From Burkholderia metallica (lineage in GTDB: Bacteria; Pseudomonadota; Gammaproteobacteria; Burkholderiales; Burkholderiaceae): a stretch of DNA of 64,000 nt. Under the pieces are notes generated by a model that saw nothing but the letters and a program-made list of their open reading frames with translations, was not told where the DNA came from and did not search any database. The stretch is from contig NZ_CADFDB010000006.1 of NCBI RefSeq assembly GCF_902832845.1, positions 391,313 to 455,312 on the forward strand, in the 5' to 3' direction. The translations under genes and the position numbers were made by a program. Positions 33,315 to 42,122 of the stretch are shown here, one piece after another (the stretch's first letter is position 1; every line of letters starts with the position of its first letter).

Positions 33315-34673
33315 TTATTGCGCGCCCGCATGCAGCGCGAGCACGGCGTCGACGTAGGCCTGCGCCTCGCCGACGTAATGAGCGGGATCGAGCAGCCGCG
33401 CGAGCGCGTCGCGCGACAGGTGTGCGGTCACGGTCGGATCGGCCGCGAGCACGTCGAACAGCGTCGCGCCCGTGCGCACGGCTTCCTTCGACGCATGTTC
33501 GACGACGTGATGGGCATCGAGCCGGCCGATCTTGTCGCCGAGCGCGAGCATCACCGCTTCGCCGAGAATCAGCCCGCGCGTCAGGCCGAGGTTCGCGGCG
33601 AGGCGTTCGGTGTTGACGTCGAGGCCCGCGACGATCTGCGCGATCTGCGCGAGCGCGCCGCCGGTCAGGCGCGCGAGGTCGGGCAGCGCATCCCATTCGG
33701 CCTGCCAGCCGCCGAGTGCGCGCTCATGTTCCTGGACCATGCCGGCGAATACGGTCGCGACGAGGCTCGGCGCACGAACCGCGGCAGTGAGCACCGCCGC
33801 GCAGCCGACCGGATTGCGCTTGTGCGGCATCGTCGACGAGCCGCCCTTGCCGGCGGCAGCCGGCTCGCCGAGCTCGCCGACTTCGGTCTGCATCTGCAGC
33901 GACACGTCGCGCGCGATCTTGCCGAGCGTACCCGTCAGCATCCCGAAGCACGACGCGGCTTCCGCGATGCGGTCGCGCTGCGTGTGCCACGGCACGGCCG
34001 GCGCCGCGAGTTGCAGGTCCGCCGCGAGCGCGGCGGTGACGCCGGCCGCCTGCTCGCGCAGGCTCGCGAGCGTGCCGGCCGCGCCGCCGAACTGCAGCAC
34101 GAGCGCACGCGCGCGCAATTCGGCGAAGCGCGCGCGATGGCGCAGCAGCGCATCGAGCCATTGCGCGAATTTGAGGCCGAGCGTGATCGGCAGCGCCTGC
34201 TGCAGCCACGTGCGGCCGATCATCGGCGTCGCGCGATGCGTGCGCGCAAGCGCCGCGAGCGACGCGCAGGCTTCGTCGAGCATCGGTTCGAGCACGTCGA
34301 GCGTGTCACGCAGCTGCAGCACGGTGGCCGTATCGATGATGTCCTGGCTCGTCGCGCCCCAGTGGACGAACTTCGCGGCCTCCGGGTCGTCGGCCTTCAC
34401 CTGCGCGGTCAGCTGCTTGACGAGCGGAATCGCGAGATTGCCGCCGAGCGCCGCACCGTGCGCGAGCGCATCGGCGTCGAGCCGGCCGGCGTCGCACGCG
34501 CGCTCGATCGGCGCGACCGCGGCGGCGGGAATCACCTGATGCGCGGCGAGCGCGCGCGCGAGCGCGGCCTCGACGTCGAGCATCCGCTGGATCGTCGCGC
34601 GGGGCGACCAGATCCGGTTGAGCGGCTCGGTGCCGCAGATGAGGGAGGTCAGGCGGGCGCTGTCTTCGAGCAT
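33315..34673 (-). CDS. pcaB: 3-carboxy-cis,cis-muconate cycloisomerase
   Basis: A 452-residue member of the fumarase/aspartase superfamily that lactonises 3-carboxymuconate in the protocatechuate branch. The superfamily signature GSSTMPHKRNPVGCAAVL (about 270-287), HWGATSQDIIDTATVLQ (about 115-131) and GRTWLQQALPITLGLKFAQW are all present, and the length matches PcaB. The start at 34673 (MLEDSARLTSLICG) was chosen over an upstream in-frame codon because family members begin this way. It lies 88 bp after pcaJ, the widest gap in the operon. Confidence 0.93.
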   Translation of the reverse strand: MLEDSARLTSLICGTEPLNRIWSPRATIQRMLDVEAALARALAAHQVIPAAAVAPIERACDAGRLDADALAHGAALGGNLAIPLVKQLTAQVKADDPEAAKFVHWGATSQDIIDTATVLQLRDTLDVLEPMLDEACASLAALARTHRATPMIGRTWLQQALPITLGLKFAQWLDALLRHRARFAELRARALVLQFGGAAGTLASLREQAAGVTAALAADLQLAAPAVPWHTQRDRIAEAASCFGMLTGTLGKIARDVSLQMQTEVGELGEPAAAGKGGSSTMPHKRNPVGCAAVLTAAVRAPSLVATVFAGMVQEHERALGGWQAEWDALPDLARLTGGALAQIAQIVAGLDVNTERLAANLGLTRGLILGEAVMLALGDKIGRLDAHHVVEHASKEAVRTGATLFDVLAADPTVTAHLSRDALARLLDPAHYVGEAQAYVDAVLALHAGAQ

Positions 34674-34761
34674 GGCATCTGATTGGGGAAACGGCGTGCG
34701 CCTATTGTCCACCCAAGCGTGCCGGGATGCGCGCGAGCGCACGCGCCGGCACGCCGGCGGT

Positions 34762-35418
34762 TCAGGCGGCGGCCTTGCGCGTCGCGTCGATCAGCGGCAC
34801 GCCGGTCAGCTTCTGAAGTTCGTCGAACGACAGGTCGGTGAAGATCTCGCTCACCGCGAGGCCGTCGGCCGTCACGTCGAGCACCGCGAGATCGGTATAG
34901 ATACGGCTCACGCATTGCACGCCGGTGACCGGATACGAGCACTGCGCGACGATCTTGCTCTCGCCCTGCTTCGTCAGGTGCTCCATCATCACGAACACCT
35001 GCTTCGCGCCGATCGCGAGATCCATCGCGCCGCCCACCGCCGGAATCGCGTCGGGCGCGCCCGTATGCCAGTTCGCGAGGTCGCCGCTCGTCGACACCTG
35101 GAATGCGCCGAGCACGCAGTAATCGAGGTGGCCGCCGCGCATCATCGCGAACGAATCCGCATGGTGGAAATACGCGCCGCCGGTGAGCAGCGTCACGTGC
35201 TGCTTGCCGGCGTTGATCAGTTCGTCGTCTTCCTCGCCGGGCGCGGGCGCGGGGCCCATGCCGAGCAGGCCGTTCTCGCTGTGCAGGAAGATTTCCTTGG
35301 TTTGATCGAGGTGGTTCGCCACCAGCGTCGGCACGCCGATGCCGAGGTTCACGTACGCGCCTTCGGGGATGTCCTGGGCGACGCGCTTGGCCATTTCATC
35401 GCGGGTCAGTCGTTTCAT
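34762..35418 (-). CDS. pcaJ: 3-oxoadipate CoA-transferase subunit B
   Basis: A 218-residue CoA-transferase beta subunit. The motif SENGLLGMGPAP contains the catalytic glutamate (about Glu47) that forms the CoA thioester, and GGAMDLAIGAKQVFVMMEHLTK (in pieces) is characteristic. With PcaI it moves CoA from succinyl-CoA to 3-oxoadipate in the cytosol. The gene follows pcaI after 19 bp with GGAGC before the ATG. Similar to succinyl-CoA:3-ketoacid transferases, but the pca neighbours decide the assignment. Confidence 0.92.
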   Translation of the reverse strand: MKRLTRDEMAKRVAQDIPEGAYVNLGIGVPTLVANHLDQTKEIFLHSENGLLGMGPAPAPGEEDDELINAGKQHVTLLTGGAYFHHADSFAMMRGGHLDYCVLGAFQVSTSGDLANWHTGAPDAIPAVGGAMDLAIGAKQVFVMMEHLTKQGESKIVAQCSYPVTGVQCVSRIYTDLAVLDVTADGLAVSEIFTDLSFDELQKLTGVPLIDATRKAAA

Positions 35419-35437
35419 TTGGATGCTCCTCGGGCGG

Positions 35438-36154
35438 TCAGGCGGCGTGGGACGTAGCGTGTTCGGCAGCCAGCTCGGCCGCGTGCGCGGCCTGCGGCAC
35501 CTCGACGATGCGCTGCACGAAAATGCCCGGCGTCACGATGTGTTCCGGGTTCAGCGCGCCGAGCGGCACGACTTCCGACACCTGCACGATCGCGACCTTC
35601 GCGGCGCTGGCCATGATCGGCCCGAAGTTGCGCGCGGTCTTGCGATACACGAGGTTGCCCCAGCGATCGCCCTTGTACGCCTTCACGAGCGCGAAATCGG
35701 CGTGGATCGGCGTCTCGAACACGTAGGGCTTGCCGTCGATCACGCGCGTTTCCTTGCCTTCCGCGAGCTTGGTGCCGTAGCCGGTCGGCGTGAAGAAGCC
35801 GCCGATGCCGGCACCCGCCGCACGGATGCGCTCCGCGAGGTTGCCCTGCGGCACCAGTTCCAGCTCGATCTCGCCCGCCCGGTACAGCCCGTCGAACACC
35901 TGCGAATCGCTCTGGCGCGGGAACGAGCAGATGATCTTGCGCACCTGCTTCGCCTTCAGCAGCGCCGCGAGGCCGGTTTCGCCGTTGCCCGCGTTGTTGT
36001 TGACGATCGTCAGGTCGCGCGCGCCCTGTTCGATCAGCGCGTCGATCAGCTCGGACGGCATGCCCGCCGTGCCGAAGCCGCCGATCATGATTGTCGCGCC
36101 GTCGTGGATGTCGGCCACCGCCGACTGAAGCGATTCGAAAATCTTGTTGACCAT
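35438..36154 (-). CDS. pcaI: 3-oxoadipate CoA-transferase subunit A
   Basis: A 238-residue alpha subunit of the same transferase. The glycine-rich signature IHDGATIMIGGFGTAGMPSELI (in pieces, about 16-37) and NNNAGNGETGLAALL are diagnostic for family I CoA-transferases, and ELVPQGNLAERIRAAGAGIGGFFTPTGYGT (in pieces) follows. It is the first gene of the pca operon; two IclR-type operator-like palindromes lie just upstream. The final step of the branch, thiolase PcaF, is not encoded in this window. Confidence 0.92.
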   Translation of the reverse strand: MVNKIFESLQSAVADIHDGATIMIGGFGTAGMPSELIDALIEQGARDLTIVNNNAGNGETGLAALLKAKQVRKIICSFPRQSDSQVFDGLYRAGEIELELVPQGNLAERIRAAGAGIGGFFTPTGYGTKLAEGKETRVIDGKPYVFETPIHADFALVKAYKGDRWGNLVYRKTARNFGPIMASAAKVAIVQVSEVVPLGALNPEHIVTPGIFVQRIVEVPQAAHAAELAAEHATSHAA

Positions 36155-36252
36155 GTCTCTTCCTGATACGAACCCGCGGCTCGATGCGCGGCCTGTCGAG
36201 GGGACACGCGCGTGCCGCGTGCCGCGCCGGGGCCGATGTCGACTCCGGTTTT

Positions 36253-36286
36253 GTTCGCTATTCGAACCTAGATTCGATTAGCGAAC
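36253..36286. promoter_or_regulatory. Pair of IclR/PcaR-type operator-like palindromes upstream of pcaI
   Basis: GTTCG-CTATT-CGAAC (36253-36267) and ATTCG-ATTAG-CGAAC (36272-36286) are two 15-bp quasi-palindromes with 19-bp spacing. Each matches the Pseudomonas PcaR site as I remember it (GTTCGATAATCGCAC) at about 12 of 15 positions, the second in the reverse orientation. They lie 98-132 bp before the pcaI start and end 9 bp from the pobA stop. Confidence 0.6.
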
Positions 36287-36295
36287 GATGGCCGA

Positions 36296-37528
36296 TCATA
36301 GAGTCGCGCACAGCGCGTTGTCAAGGCGGGTTGCCTCGGGGGGCGTCGCGTCGTCGAACGGCAGCCCGACGTAGTTTTCGGCGAGCGACTGCGCGGCGGC
36401 CCGCGAGCGCGTCACGTATTTCAGCTCGGCAAACTTCAGGCGATTGACGAACGGCGAGTCGTCCGGCGACGCATGGAGCATGTTCGTCATGAAGTACGAG
36501 AAGTGCTCGGCGCGCCACACGCGTTCGAGGCAGGTTGCCGAATACGCGTCGAGCGGCGCCGTATCGCCGGTGCGATAGCGCGCGCCGAGCGCACGGGACA
36601 GCGCGCGGACGTCGGCCACCGCGAGGTTCATCCCCTTCGCGCCGGTCGGCGGCACGATGTGCGCGGCGTCGCCGGCGAGGAACAGGCGGCCATGCTGCAT
36701 CGTCTCGGACACGAAGCTGCGCATCGGCGTCACGCTCTTCTGCGTGATCCGGCCCTCTGTCGGCGTCCAGCCGGTGTCGTTCGAAAAGCGCGTGTGCAGT
36801 TCGTCCCAGATCCGTGCGTCGGACCATTCGGCGAGATCCTCGTCGGGCTTGCACTGCAGATACAGGCGCGTGACCGTCGGCGAGCGCATCGAGAACAGCG
36901 CGAAGCCGTTGTCGTGATGCGCGTACACGAGTTCGTCGAGCGACGGCGCGGCGTCGGCGAGGATGCCGAGCCATGCGAACGGATAGACGCGCTCGAACGT
37001 GTTCAGCCGCTCGGCGGGAATCGTCTGGCGCGCGATGCCGTGGAAACCGTCGCAGCCGGCGATGTAGTCGCAGTCGATGCGGTCTTCGCGGCCGTCGGCG
37101 TGCTTGAACGTGACGAACGGGTGCTCGCTTTCGACATCGTGCAGCGCCACGTCGCTCACTTCGAAATGCATCGCGTGGCCATGCTCGACGCCGGCCGCGA
37201 TCAGGTCGCGCACCACTTCGTGCTGGCTGTAGACGGTGATCGCGCGCCCGCCGGTCAGCGCGGACAGATCGATGCGATGGCGCTGGCCCGAGAACAGCAG
37301 CTCGATGCCGTGGTGTTCGAGCCCTTCCCGGCGCATCCGGTCGCCGAGGCCGGCTTCGTTCAGCGTGTCGACGGTGCCCTGCTCCAGCACGCCGGCGCGG
37401 ATGCGGTTCTCGCAGTATTCGCGGGAACGCGCTTCGACGAGGATCGAATCGACGCCTTGCAGGCGCAGCAGATGGGAAAGCAGAAGGCCGGACGGACCGG
37501 CGCCGATGATCGCGACTTGGGTGCGCAT
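36296..37528 (-). CDS. pobA: 4-hydroxybenzoate 3-monooxygenase
   Basis: A 410-residue FAD-dependent aromatic hydroxylase, slightly longer than the usual 390-395. It contains the FAD motif VAIIGAGPSGLLLSHLLRL (5-23), the substrate/NADPH segment RIRAGVLEQGTVDTLNEAGLG, the DG motif region CDYIAGCDGFHGIARQTIP and FLAGDAAHIVPPTGAKGMN. The enzyme hydroxylates 4-hydroxybenzoate to protocatechuate, feeding the pca genes next to it. The start at 37528 has AGGAG 8 bp upstream; an ATG/other codon 18 bp further up lacks one. A LysR gene is divergent, 116 bp away. Confidence 0.93.
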   Translation of the reverse strand: MRTQVAIIGAGPSGLLLSHLLRLQGVDSILVEARSREYCENRIRAGVLEQGTVDTLNEAGLGDRMRREGLEHHGIELLFSGQRHRIDLSALTGGRAITVYSQHEVVRDLIAAGVEHGHAMHFEVSDVALHDVESEHPFVTFKHADGREDRIDCDYIAGCDGFHGIARQTIPAERLNTFERVYPFAWLGILADAAPSLDELVYAHHDNGFALFSMRSPTVTRLYLQCKPDEDLAEWSDARIWDELHTRFSNDTGWTPTEGRITQKSVTPMRSFVSETMQHGRLFLAGDAAHIVPPTGAKGMNLAVADVRALSRALGARYRTGDTAPLDAYSATCLERVWRAEHFSYFMTNMLHASPDDSPFVNRLKFAELKYVTRSRAAAQSLAENYVGLPFDDATPPEATRLDNALCATL

Positions 37529-37540
37529 TGTTCGTCTCCT

Positions 37541-37564
37541 GAACATTGGTTCGAGTAATGGAAC
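37541..37564. promoter_or_regulatory. GAAC/GTTC half-sites between pobA and its LysR gene
   Basis: Three half-sites occur: GAAC (37541-37544), GTTC (37549-37552) and GAAC (37561-37564), giving GAAC-N4-GTTC-N8-GAAC. They begin 12 bp from the pobA start and resemble the cores of the palindromes before pcaI, so a common regulator is possible. Confidence 0.35.
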
Positions 37565-37644
37565 ACATTTGAGCGCTTTCCCGACTATGCGGCAACGCGA
37601 TTCAGGAGATATGTTGTATACGTTTTGAAGATACTGGCCCGGCG

Positions 37645-38571
37645 ATGGAAGCGCTCGATCTGAACCTCATTCCCTACCTCGTCGCGCTCGACGACACGCG
37701 CAACGTCAGCCGCGCGGGCGACCTGCTCGGCGTGAGCCAGCCGCGCGTGAGCACGGCGCTCGGCCGGCTGCGCGACTATTTCGGCGATCCGCTGTTCGTG
37801 CGCACGTCGCGCGGGATGGAGCCGACGCCGCGCGCGCTCGCGCTGCTGCCGGCTGCGCGCGACGCGCTCGCGCAGATCGAGCGCGGCCTCGTCGCGCCGC
37901 ACGACTTCGACCCGGCCGCGAGCACGCATACGTTCTCGATCGCGCTGTCGGACGTCGGCGAGATCGTGTTCCTGCCGAAACTGCTGCAGGCATTCGCGAC
38001 GCGCGCGCCGCACGCGAACCTGCGTTCGGTCTCGCTCGCGCACGACGAAGTCGGCCGCGGCCTCGAAGCCGGGTCGATCGATCTCGCGGTCGGCTACTTC
38101 CCCGATCTCGACGGCAACAACTTCTTCCAGCAGCGCTTGTTCACGCACCGGTTCGTGTGCCTGATGCGGCGCGGCCATCCGTTCGAGCAGGCGCCGCCGT
38201 TCACGGTCGAGCAGTTCCTCGGGTGCGGGCACGCGGTGGTGCGTGCGGAAGGCCGCAGCCAGGAAGTGCTCGAGAAATACCTGGCGAAGCAGCGCATGCA
38301 GCGCCGCGCGGTGCTCGAGACGCCGCACTTCATGAGCCTGCCGTTCATCCTGAGCCGCACCGACCTGATCGCGACGGTGCCGCACGCGATCGGCTATGCG
38401 TATGCGGCCGAGCACGCGTTCATCGTGCCCGTCGAGCCGCCGCTCGCGCTGCCGCGTTTCGACCTGAAGCAGCACTGGCATCGCAAGTACCACAACGACC
38501 CGCGCCTCGCGTGGCTGCGCGGCGTCGTCGCGTCGCTGTTCAACGACGAGCAGGACGAATGGCCGAAGTGA
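37645..38571 (+). CDS. LysR family regulator, divergent from pobA
   Basis: A 308-residue LysR protein. The N-terminal winged helix (LIPYLVALDDTRNVSRAGDLLGVSQPRVSTALGRLRDYFGDPLF in pieces, about 8-51) resembles the NahR/LinR/PcpR group. The effector domain follows with HTFSIALSDVGEIVFLPKLLQ. Because it is divergent from pobA by 116 bp, it is probably the 4-hydroxybenzoate-responsive activator, although characterised PobR proteins belong to the IclR or AraC families in several genera. A possible -10 lies at TTGTATACG before the start. Confidence 0.87.
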   Translation: MEALDLNLIPYLVALDDTRNVSRAGDLLGVSQPRVSTALGRLRDYFGDPLFVRTSRGMEPTPRALALLPAARDALAQIERGLVAPHDFDPAASTHTFSIALSDVGEIVFLPKLLQAFATRAPHANLRSVSLAHDEVGRGLEAGSIDLAVGYFPDLDGNNFFQQRLFTHRFVCLMRRGHPFEQAPPFTVEQFLGCGHAVVRAEGRSQEVLEKYLAKQRMQRRAVLETPHFMSLPFILSRTDLIATVPHAIGYAYAAEHAFIVPVEPPLALPRFDLKQHWHRKYHNDPRLAWLRGVVASLFNDEQDEWPK

Positions 38572-38670
38572 CGAACGATGAGCGGCGGCCCGTACACACG
38601 CCCCGCGAAACCATGAAACAATGCCCGGATATCGGCCGCCGCTCGCGGCCTTCGATGGAGCCACTACAAC

Positions 38671-39303
38671 ATGGGTAAGAAGAAGTCCGCGCGGCCCGAG
38701 CCCGCCGCATCCCGGCCGAGCCGTGAAGAAGCCGAAGACGCCGTGCGCGTGCTGTTGCGCTGGGCCGGCGACGATCCCGCGCGCGAAGGCCTGCTCGACA
38801 CGCCCGCCCGCGTCGTGCGCGCGTACGAGCAGTTCTTCGCCGGCTATGCGCTGGAGCCGCGCGACATCCTCGCGCGCACGTTCAGCGAGGTCGACGGCTA
38901 CGACGAGATGATCGTGCTGAAGGACATCCGCTTCGAGAGCTACTGCGAGCACCACATGGTGCCGATCATCGGCCGCGCGCACGTCGCGTATCTGCCGAAT
39001 CATCGCGTGGTCGGCATCTCGAAGCTCGCCCGCCTCGTCGACGCGTTCGCGAAGCGCCTGCAGATCCAGGAAAAGATGACCGTGCAGATCGCCGACACGC
39101 TGTTCGACGTGCTTCAGCCAAAGGGCGTCGGCGTGATCCTCGAAGCCGCGCACCAGTGCATCTCGACGCGCGGCGTGCACAAGCCGGGCGTCGAAATGGT
39201 CACGTCGCGCATGCTCGGCACGTTCCGCACCGATCCGTCGACGCGACGCGAATTCCTGTCGATCGTCGCGAATCCTTCCTCGGTCAACCTGACGAATACC
39301 TGA
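38671..39303 (+). CDS. folE: GTP cyclohydrolase I
   Basis: A 210-residue type I enzyme, which converts GTP to 7,8-dihydroneopterin triphosphate for folate or other pterins. The signature is intact: [25 protein letters not shown] in pieces (about 84-108, with zinc ligands Cys and His in CEHH), [24 protein letters not shown] (in pieces), and the third zinc Cys in HQCISTRGV. Its stop overlaps the start of a pteridine-reductase-like gene (TGATG), so the two are coupled. This looks like a dedicated pterin pair, possibly a paralogue for tetrahydromonapterin synthesis serving phenylalanine hydroxylase. Confidence 0.92.
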   Translation: MGKKKSARPEPAASRPSREEAEDAVRVLLRWAGDDPAREGLLDTPARVVRAYEQFFAGYALEPRDILARTFSEVDGYDEMIVLKDIRFESYCEHHMVPIIGRAHVAYLPNHRVVGISKLARLVDAFAKRLQIQEKMTVQIADTLFDVLQPKGVGVILEAAHQCISTRGVHKPGVEMVTSRMLGTFRTDPSTRREFLSIVANPSSVNLTNT

Positions 39304-40106
39304 TGGAGCAGACGAAGCAAACGGCGCACGCGCCCGTCGTGCTCGTGACCGGCGCCGCGCGCCGGGCCGGGCGCGCGTTCGCCGAGTATTTCGCCGCGCA
39401 CGGCTATCGCACCGCCGTGCATTACGACCGTTCGGCCGATGCCGCGCAGGCGGCCGCCCGCGCGATCGCCGAGCGTGGGCACGAATCGGCTGCATTGCAG
39501 GCCGACCTGTCGGATGCGGCGCAGATCGCCGCGCTGATCGACCAGGTGTATGCGCGCTTCGGGCGCCTCGACGTGCTGGTCAACAACGCGTCGGTGTTCT
39601 GGCAGGACCATTTCCCGAGCTTCGACCTCGCGGCATTCGACCAGGCGTGGGCCGTCAATTGCCGCGCGCCGATCCTGCTCACGCGAGCGTTCTACGAACG
39701 AGCCCGCGCGGCCGGCACGCAGGGGGTCGTCGTGAACGTGGTCGACCAGAAGATCAAGGAAAACTTCCACCGCGACCATTTCAGCTATACGGTCGCGAAG
39801 GCCGCGCTCGGCAACCTCACGCAGATGCTCGCGCTGTCGTCCGCGCCGGTGCTGCGCGTGAACGCGGTGTTCCCCGGGCTGATGCTGCCGAGCGACGACC
39901 AGACGCAGGCCGACTTCGAGCACGCGAGCCGCGCATCGACGCCGCTCGCGCGCATCGCCGGCCCCGACGACGTCGCGAGCGCGATCCTGATGCTGACGGG
40001 CAACGCATACAACGGCGTGGATTTCGTCGTCGATGCGGGGCAGAACCTGATCCGCGTCGACCAGGACGTGCTGTACAAGCACCGCGCGCCCGACAGCAAG
40101 CACTGA
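39303..40106 (+). CDS. Short-chain dehydrogenase, pteridine/dihydromonapterin reductase-like (FolM type)
   Basis: A 267-residue SDR. The N-terminal cofactor motif VTGAARRAGRAFAEYFAAHG (about 16-35) has the TGxxRRxG form typical of pteridine reductases, whose paired arginines prefer NADPH, and the active site is SYTVAKAAL (Tyr-x-x-x-Lys). NNASVFWQDHF is also consistent. The start overlaps the folE stop by one base, so the substrate is most likely a dihydropterin made from the FolE product. The alternative, a generic SDR, is less likely given the context. Confidence 0.82.
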   Translation: MEQTKQTAHAPVVLVTGAARRAGRAFAEYFAAHGYRTAVHYDRSADAAQAAARAIAERGHESAALQADLSDAAQIAALIDQVYARFGRLDVLVNNASVFWQDHFPSFDLAAFDQAWAVNCRAPILLTRAFYERARAAGTQGVVVNVVDQKIKENFHRDHFSYTVAKAALGNLTQMLALSSAPVLRVNAVFPGLMLPSDDQTQADFEHASRASTPLARIAGPDDVASAILMLTGNAYNGVDFVVDAGQNLIRVDQDVLYKHRAPDSKH

Positions 40107-40110
40107 CGCA

Positions 40111-40133
40111 CGCGCCCGCGCGAACCGGGCGCG
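40111..40133. terminator. Bidirectional hairpin between the pteridine reductase and cysE genes
   Basis: Perfect 8-bp arms CGCGCCCG (40111-40118) and CGGGCGCG (40126-40133) with a 7-nt loop separate the two convergent genes. There is no T tract. Confidence 0.5.
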
Positions 40134-40141
40134 CCGCCGCG

Positions 40142-41062
40142 TTACGGCTTTTCCGCGCTGCCGCCTTCCCGTACCTTGCCCTGCGCGACGCTCGTGCCGG
40201 CCGGCACGCTGTGCGTGAGCCACACGTTGCCGCCGATCACCGAGCCGCGCCCGATCGTCACGCGGCCGAGAATCGTCGCGCCCGCGTAGATCACCACGTC
40301 GTCCTCGACGATCGGGTGGCGTGCATTGCCCTTCACCAGCGCGCCTTCGCCATCGGCCGGGAAACTCTTCGCGCCGAGCGTGACGGCCTGGTACACGCGC
40401 ACGCGCTCGCCGATGATCGCCGTCTCGCCGATCACCACTCCGGTGCCGTGGTCGATGAAGAAGCTCGGGCCGATCTGCGCGCCCGGGTGGATGTCGATGC
40501 CGGTGGCCGAGTGCGCGATTTCATTGATGAACCGCGCGAGCAGCGGCACGCCGAGCTGGTGCAGCGCATGCGCGAGCCGGTGATGCATCATGGCCAGCAC
40601 GCCGGGGTAGCACAGCAGGATCTCGGTGATGTGCTGCGCGGCCGGATCGCCCGCATACGCAGCCTGAATGTCGCTGACGAGCAGCGCGCGGACCGCCGGC
40701 AACTGCCGGCCGAATTCGCGGGCGATTTCGAACGCGCGTTCGTCGAGTTCGGCGAACGGCGTATCGGCATGCTCGGGCAGGAACGGCAGCGCGCGGCGGA
40801 TCTGTTCGGACAGGATGCGCAGCGTGCTTTCGAGCGTGTGGCCGACATAGAAATCGACGCTTTCGTCGGTCAGATCGGGCGCACCGTAGTGCGTCGGAAA
40901 CATCGACGCGCGCAGGCCGGTCACAATCTTGCAGATCGCATCGCGCGACGGCAGTTCGCGGATGCCGCGCGGATGGCGCGTGCGATGGAGTTCCTCGCGC
41001 GACTCGCGCAAGCCGGCAACGATTTCTTCAAGGCCCCACTGACGGGCGGGTGATGTCGACAT
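40142..41062 (-). CDS. cysE: Serine O-acetyltransferase
   Basis: A 306-residue CysE/EpsC-type enzyme that acetylates L-serine with acetyl-CoA for cysteine synthesis. The N-terminal half is helical (DFYVGHTLESTLRILSEQIR). The C-terminal half is a left-handed beta-helix of hexapeptide repeats with the catalytic signature GIDIHPGAQIGPSFFIDHGTGVVIGETA (in pieces) including the His-Asp pair, then GNARHPIVEDDVVIYAGATILG. The start at 41062 (MSTSPARQ) is an ATG; a TTG 12 bp upstream is also possible, and neither has a strong ribosome site. It is longer than E. coli CysE, as in the EpsC subgroup. Not linked to a cysK gene here. Confidence 0.9.
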   Translation of the reverse strand: MSTSPARQWGLEEIVAGLRESREELHRTRHPRGIRELPSRDAICKIVTGLRASMFPTHYGAPDLTDESVDFYVGHTLESTLRILSEQIRRALPFLPEHADTPFAELDERAFEIAREFGRQLPAVRALLVSDIQAAYAGDPAAQHITEILLCYPGVLAMMHHRLAHALHQLGVPLLARFINEIAHSATGIDIHPGAQIGPSFFIDHGTGVVIGETAIIGERVRVYQAVTLGAKSFPADGEGALVKGNARHPIVEDDVVIYAGATILGRVTIGRGSVIGGNVWLTHSVPAGTSVAQGKVREGGSAEKP

Positions 41063-41199
41063 ATGCCAATGCAAGCGGCCGCGCTCGGTCGCACGGCCGC
41101 CAATAAAGTGACGGGTTCCGCAAGATTACCGCGTTTTTTGTCCGCGAGCGGCACGCCGGGGATCGGCCGGATGGCCGATGCCGCGCAAGTGCGGCGGCG

Positions 41200-41433
41200 T
41201 TACATCGCGATGCTGCTCGCGTCGATCCATCGCACGGCCCAGTCGCGCGCGTGCGCGATCGCGGCGTCTTCGTCGTGGAACTGGAGCTCGATCGGAAAAA
41301 AACGGTTCGCAACGAGTTCCCCGTCGCTCGATCGGGAGATCACGACGTAGGGTTTGAACGAACCGTCGCTGGCGCGCGCGGGCGCGCAATTCAACAGATA
41401 ACCGCGGTGCGTGAAGGCAGTAGTCGCTTGCAT
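41200..41433 (-). CDS. Small conserved hypothetical protein (77 residues)
   Basis: A 77-residue protein, beginning MQATTAFTHRGYLLNCAPAR and ending HARDWAVRWIDASSIAM. The pattern (strand-rich start, FKPYVVISRS, then a C-terminal helix AIAHARDWAVRWID) is familiar from short Burkholderia proteins of unknown function. There is no signal peptide or membrane segment. GAGGTGG precedes the ATG by 7 bp. It is a single gene between cysE and another unknown. Confidence 0.7.
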   Translation of the reverse strand: MQATTAFTHRGYLLNCAPARASDGSFKPYVVISRSSDGELVANRFFPIELQFHDEDAAIAHARDWAVRWIDASSIAM

Positions 41434-41711
41434 GAATCCGCCACCTCTAGTCCCTTGCTTTGTTGTTCACTACCCGTCTTTAAGGGGTGCTGCGGCCCCC
41501 GGCGCGGGCAGAGGCGGCGCGACCGAATCCCCTCTCGCCGCTTCGCAGGAAAAGAATCATACTCTGTAGAAAACGCGTCTTCTAGCTGAAATAAATCACG
41601 ACAAATCAGTGCGCGCCGCGCGACCGCGGCGATCGCCCGCGCGCCTTTTCCCGTCACGCCCGGAACGGGATTTGCTTCGATCCGGCACGCTTCGCCGCGA
41701 GGAGAGCCGCG

Positions 41712-42122
41712 ATGGAATCATCCGGTCAAACCGGTCGTTCGCGCCCGCGCAGCATCGAGCTCGACAACGACGACACGCACGACAGCACGGTCGATACCGA
41801 CGGCAAGAACCGCGAGGCGGCGCGCCTCGCCGGCGGCGGGCCGATCTCGCCCGACGAGATCACGCGCAGCAACGCGTCGCTCGTCGGCGCGATGCCCGAA
41901 GCCGCCGACGGCTTCGCCGGTTTCGACAGCCGCGCCGGCGGCAATCATCCCGCGTTCGCACTGCGCGCCGGCTACATGGTGATCGAGAAAGGCTTCGACG
42001 CGCCGCCGCCGATCGGCGATGCGCTGTTCGGCCCGGTTCACCGGATGTACGGCAGCGCGTACTGGCCCGGCCACCAGCGGCGGCCGGAGCGCATCTTCGA
42101 GCTGACGGCCGTCCCGAAATAG
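41712..42122 (+). CDS. Hypothetical protein (136 residues)
   Basis: A 136-residue soluble protein with an acidic, Asp/Thr-rich N-terminus (LDNDDTHDSTVDTDGKN) that looks disordered, and a more ordered end (YMVIEKGFDAPPPIGDALF, then RPERIFELTAVP). GAGGAGAG stands 5 bp before the ATG, good evidence of translation. No domain is recognised. Codon use matches the rest of the window. Confidence 0.6.
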   Translation: MESSGQTGRSRPRSIELDNDDTHDSTVDTDGKNREAARLAGGGPISPDEITRSNASLVGAMPEAADGFAGFDSRAGGNHPAFALRAGYMVIEKGFDAPPPIGDALFGPVHRMYGSAYWPGHQRRPERIFELTAVPK

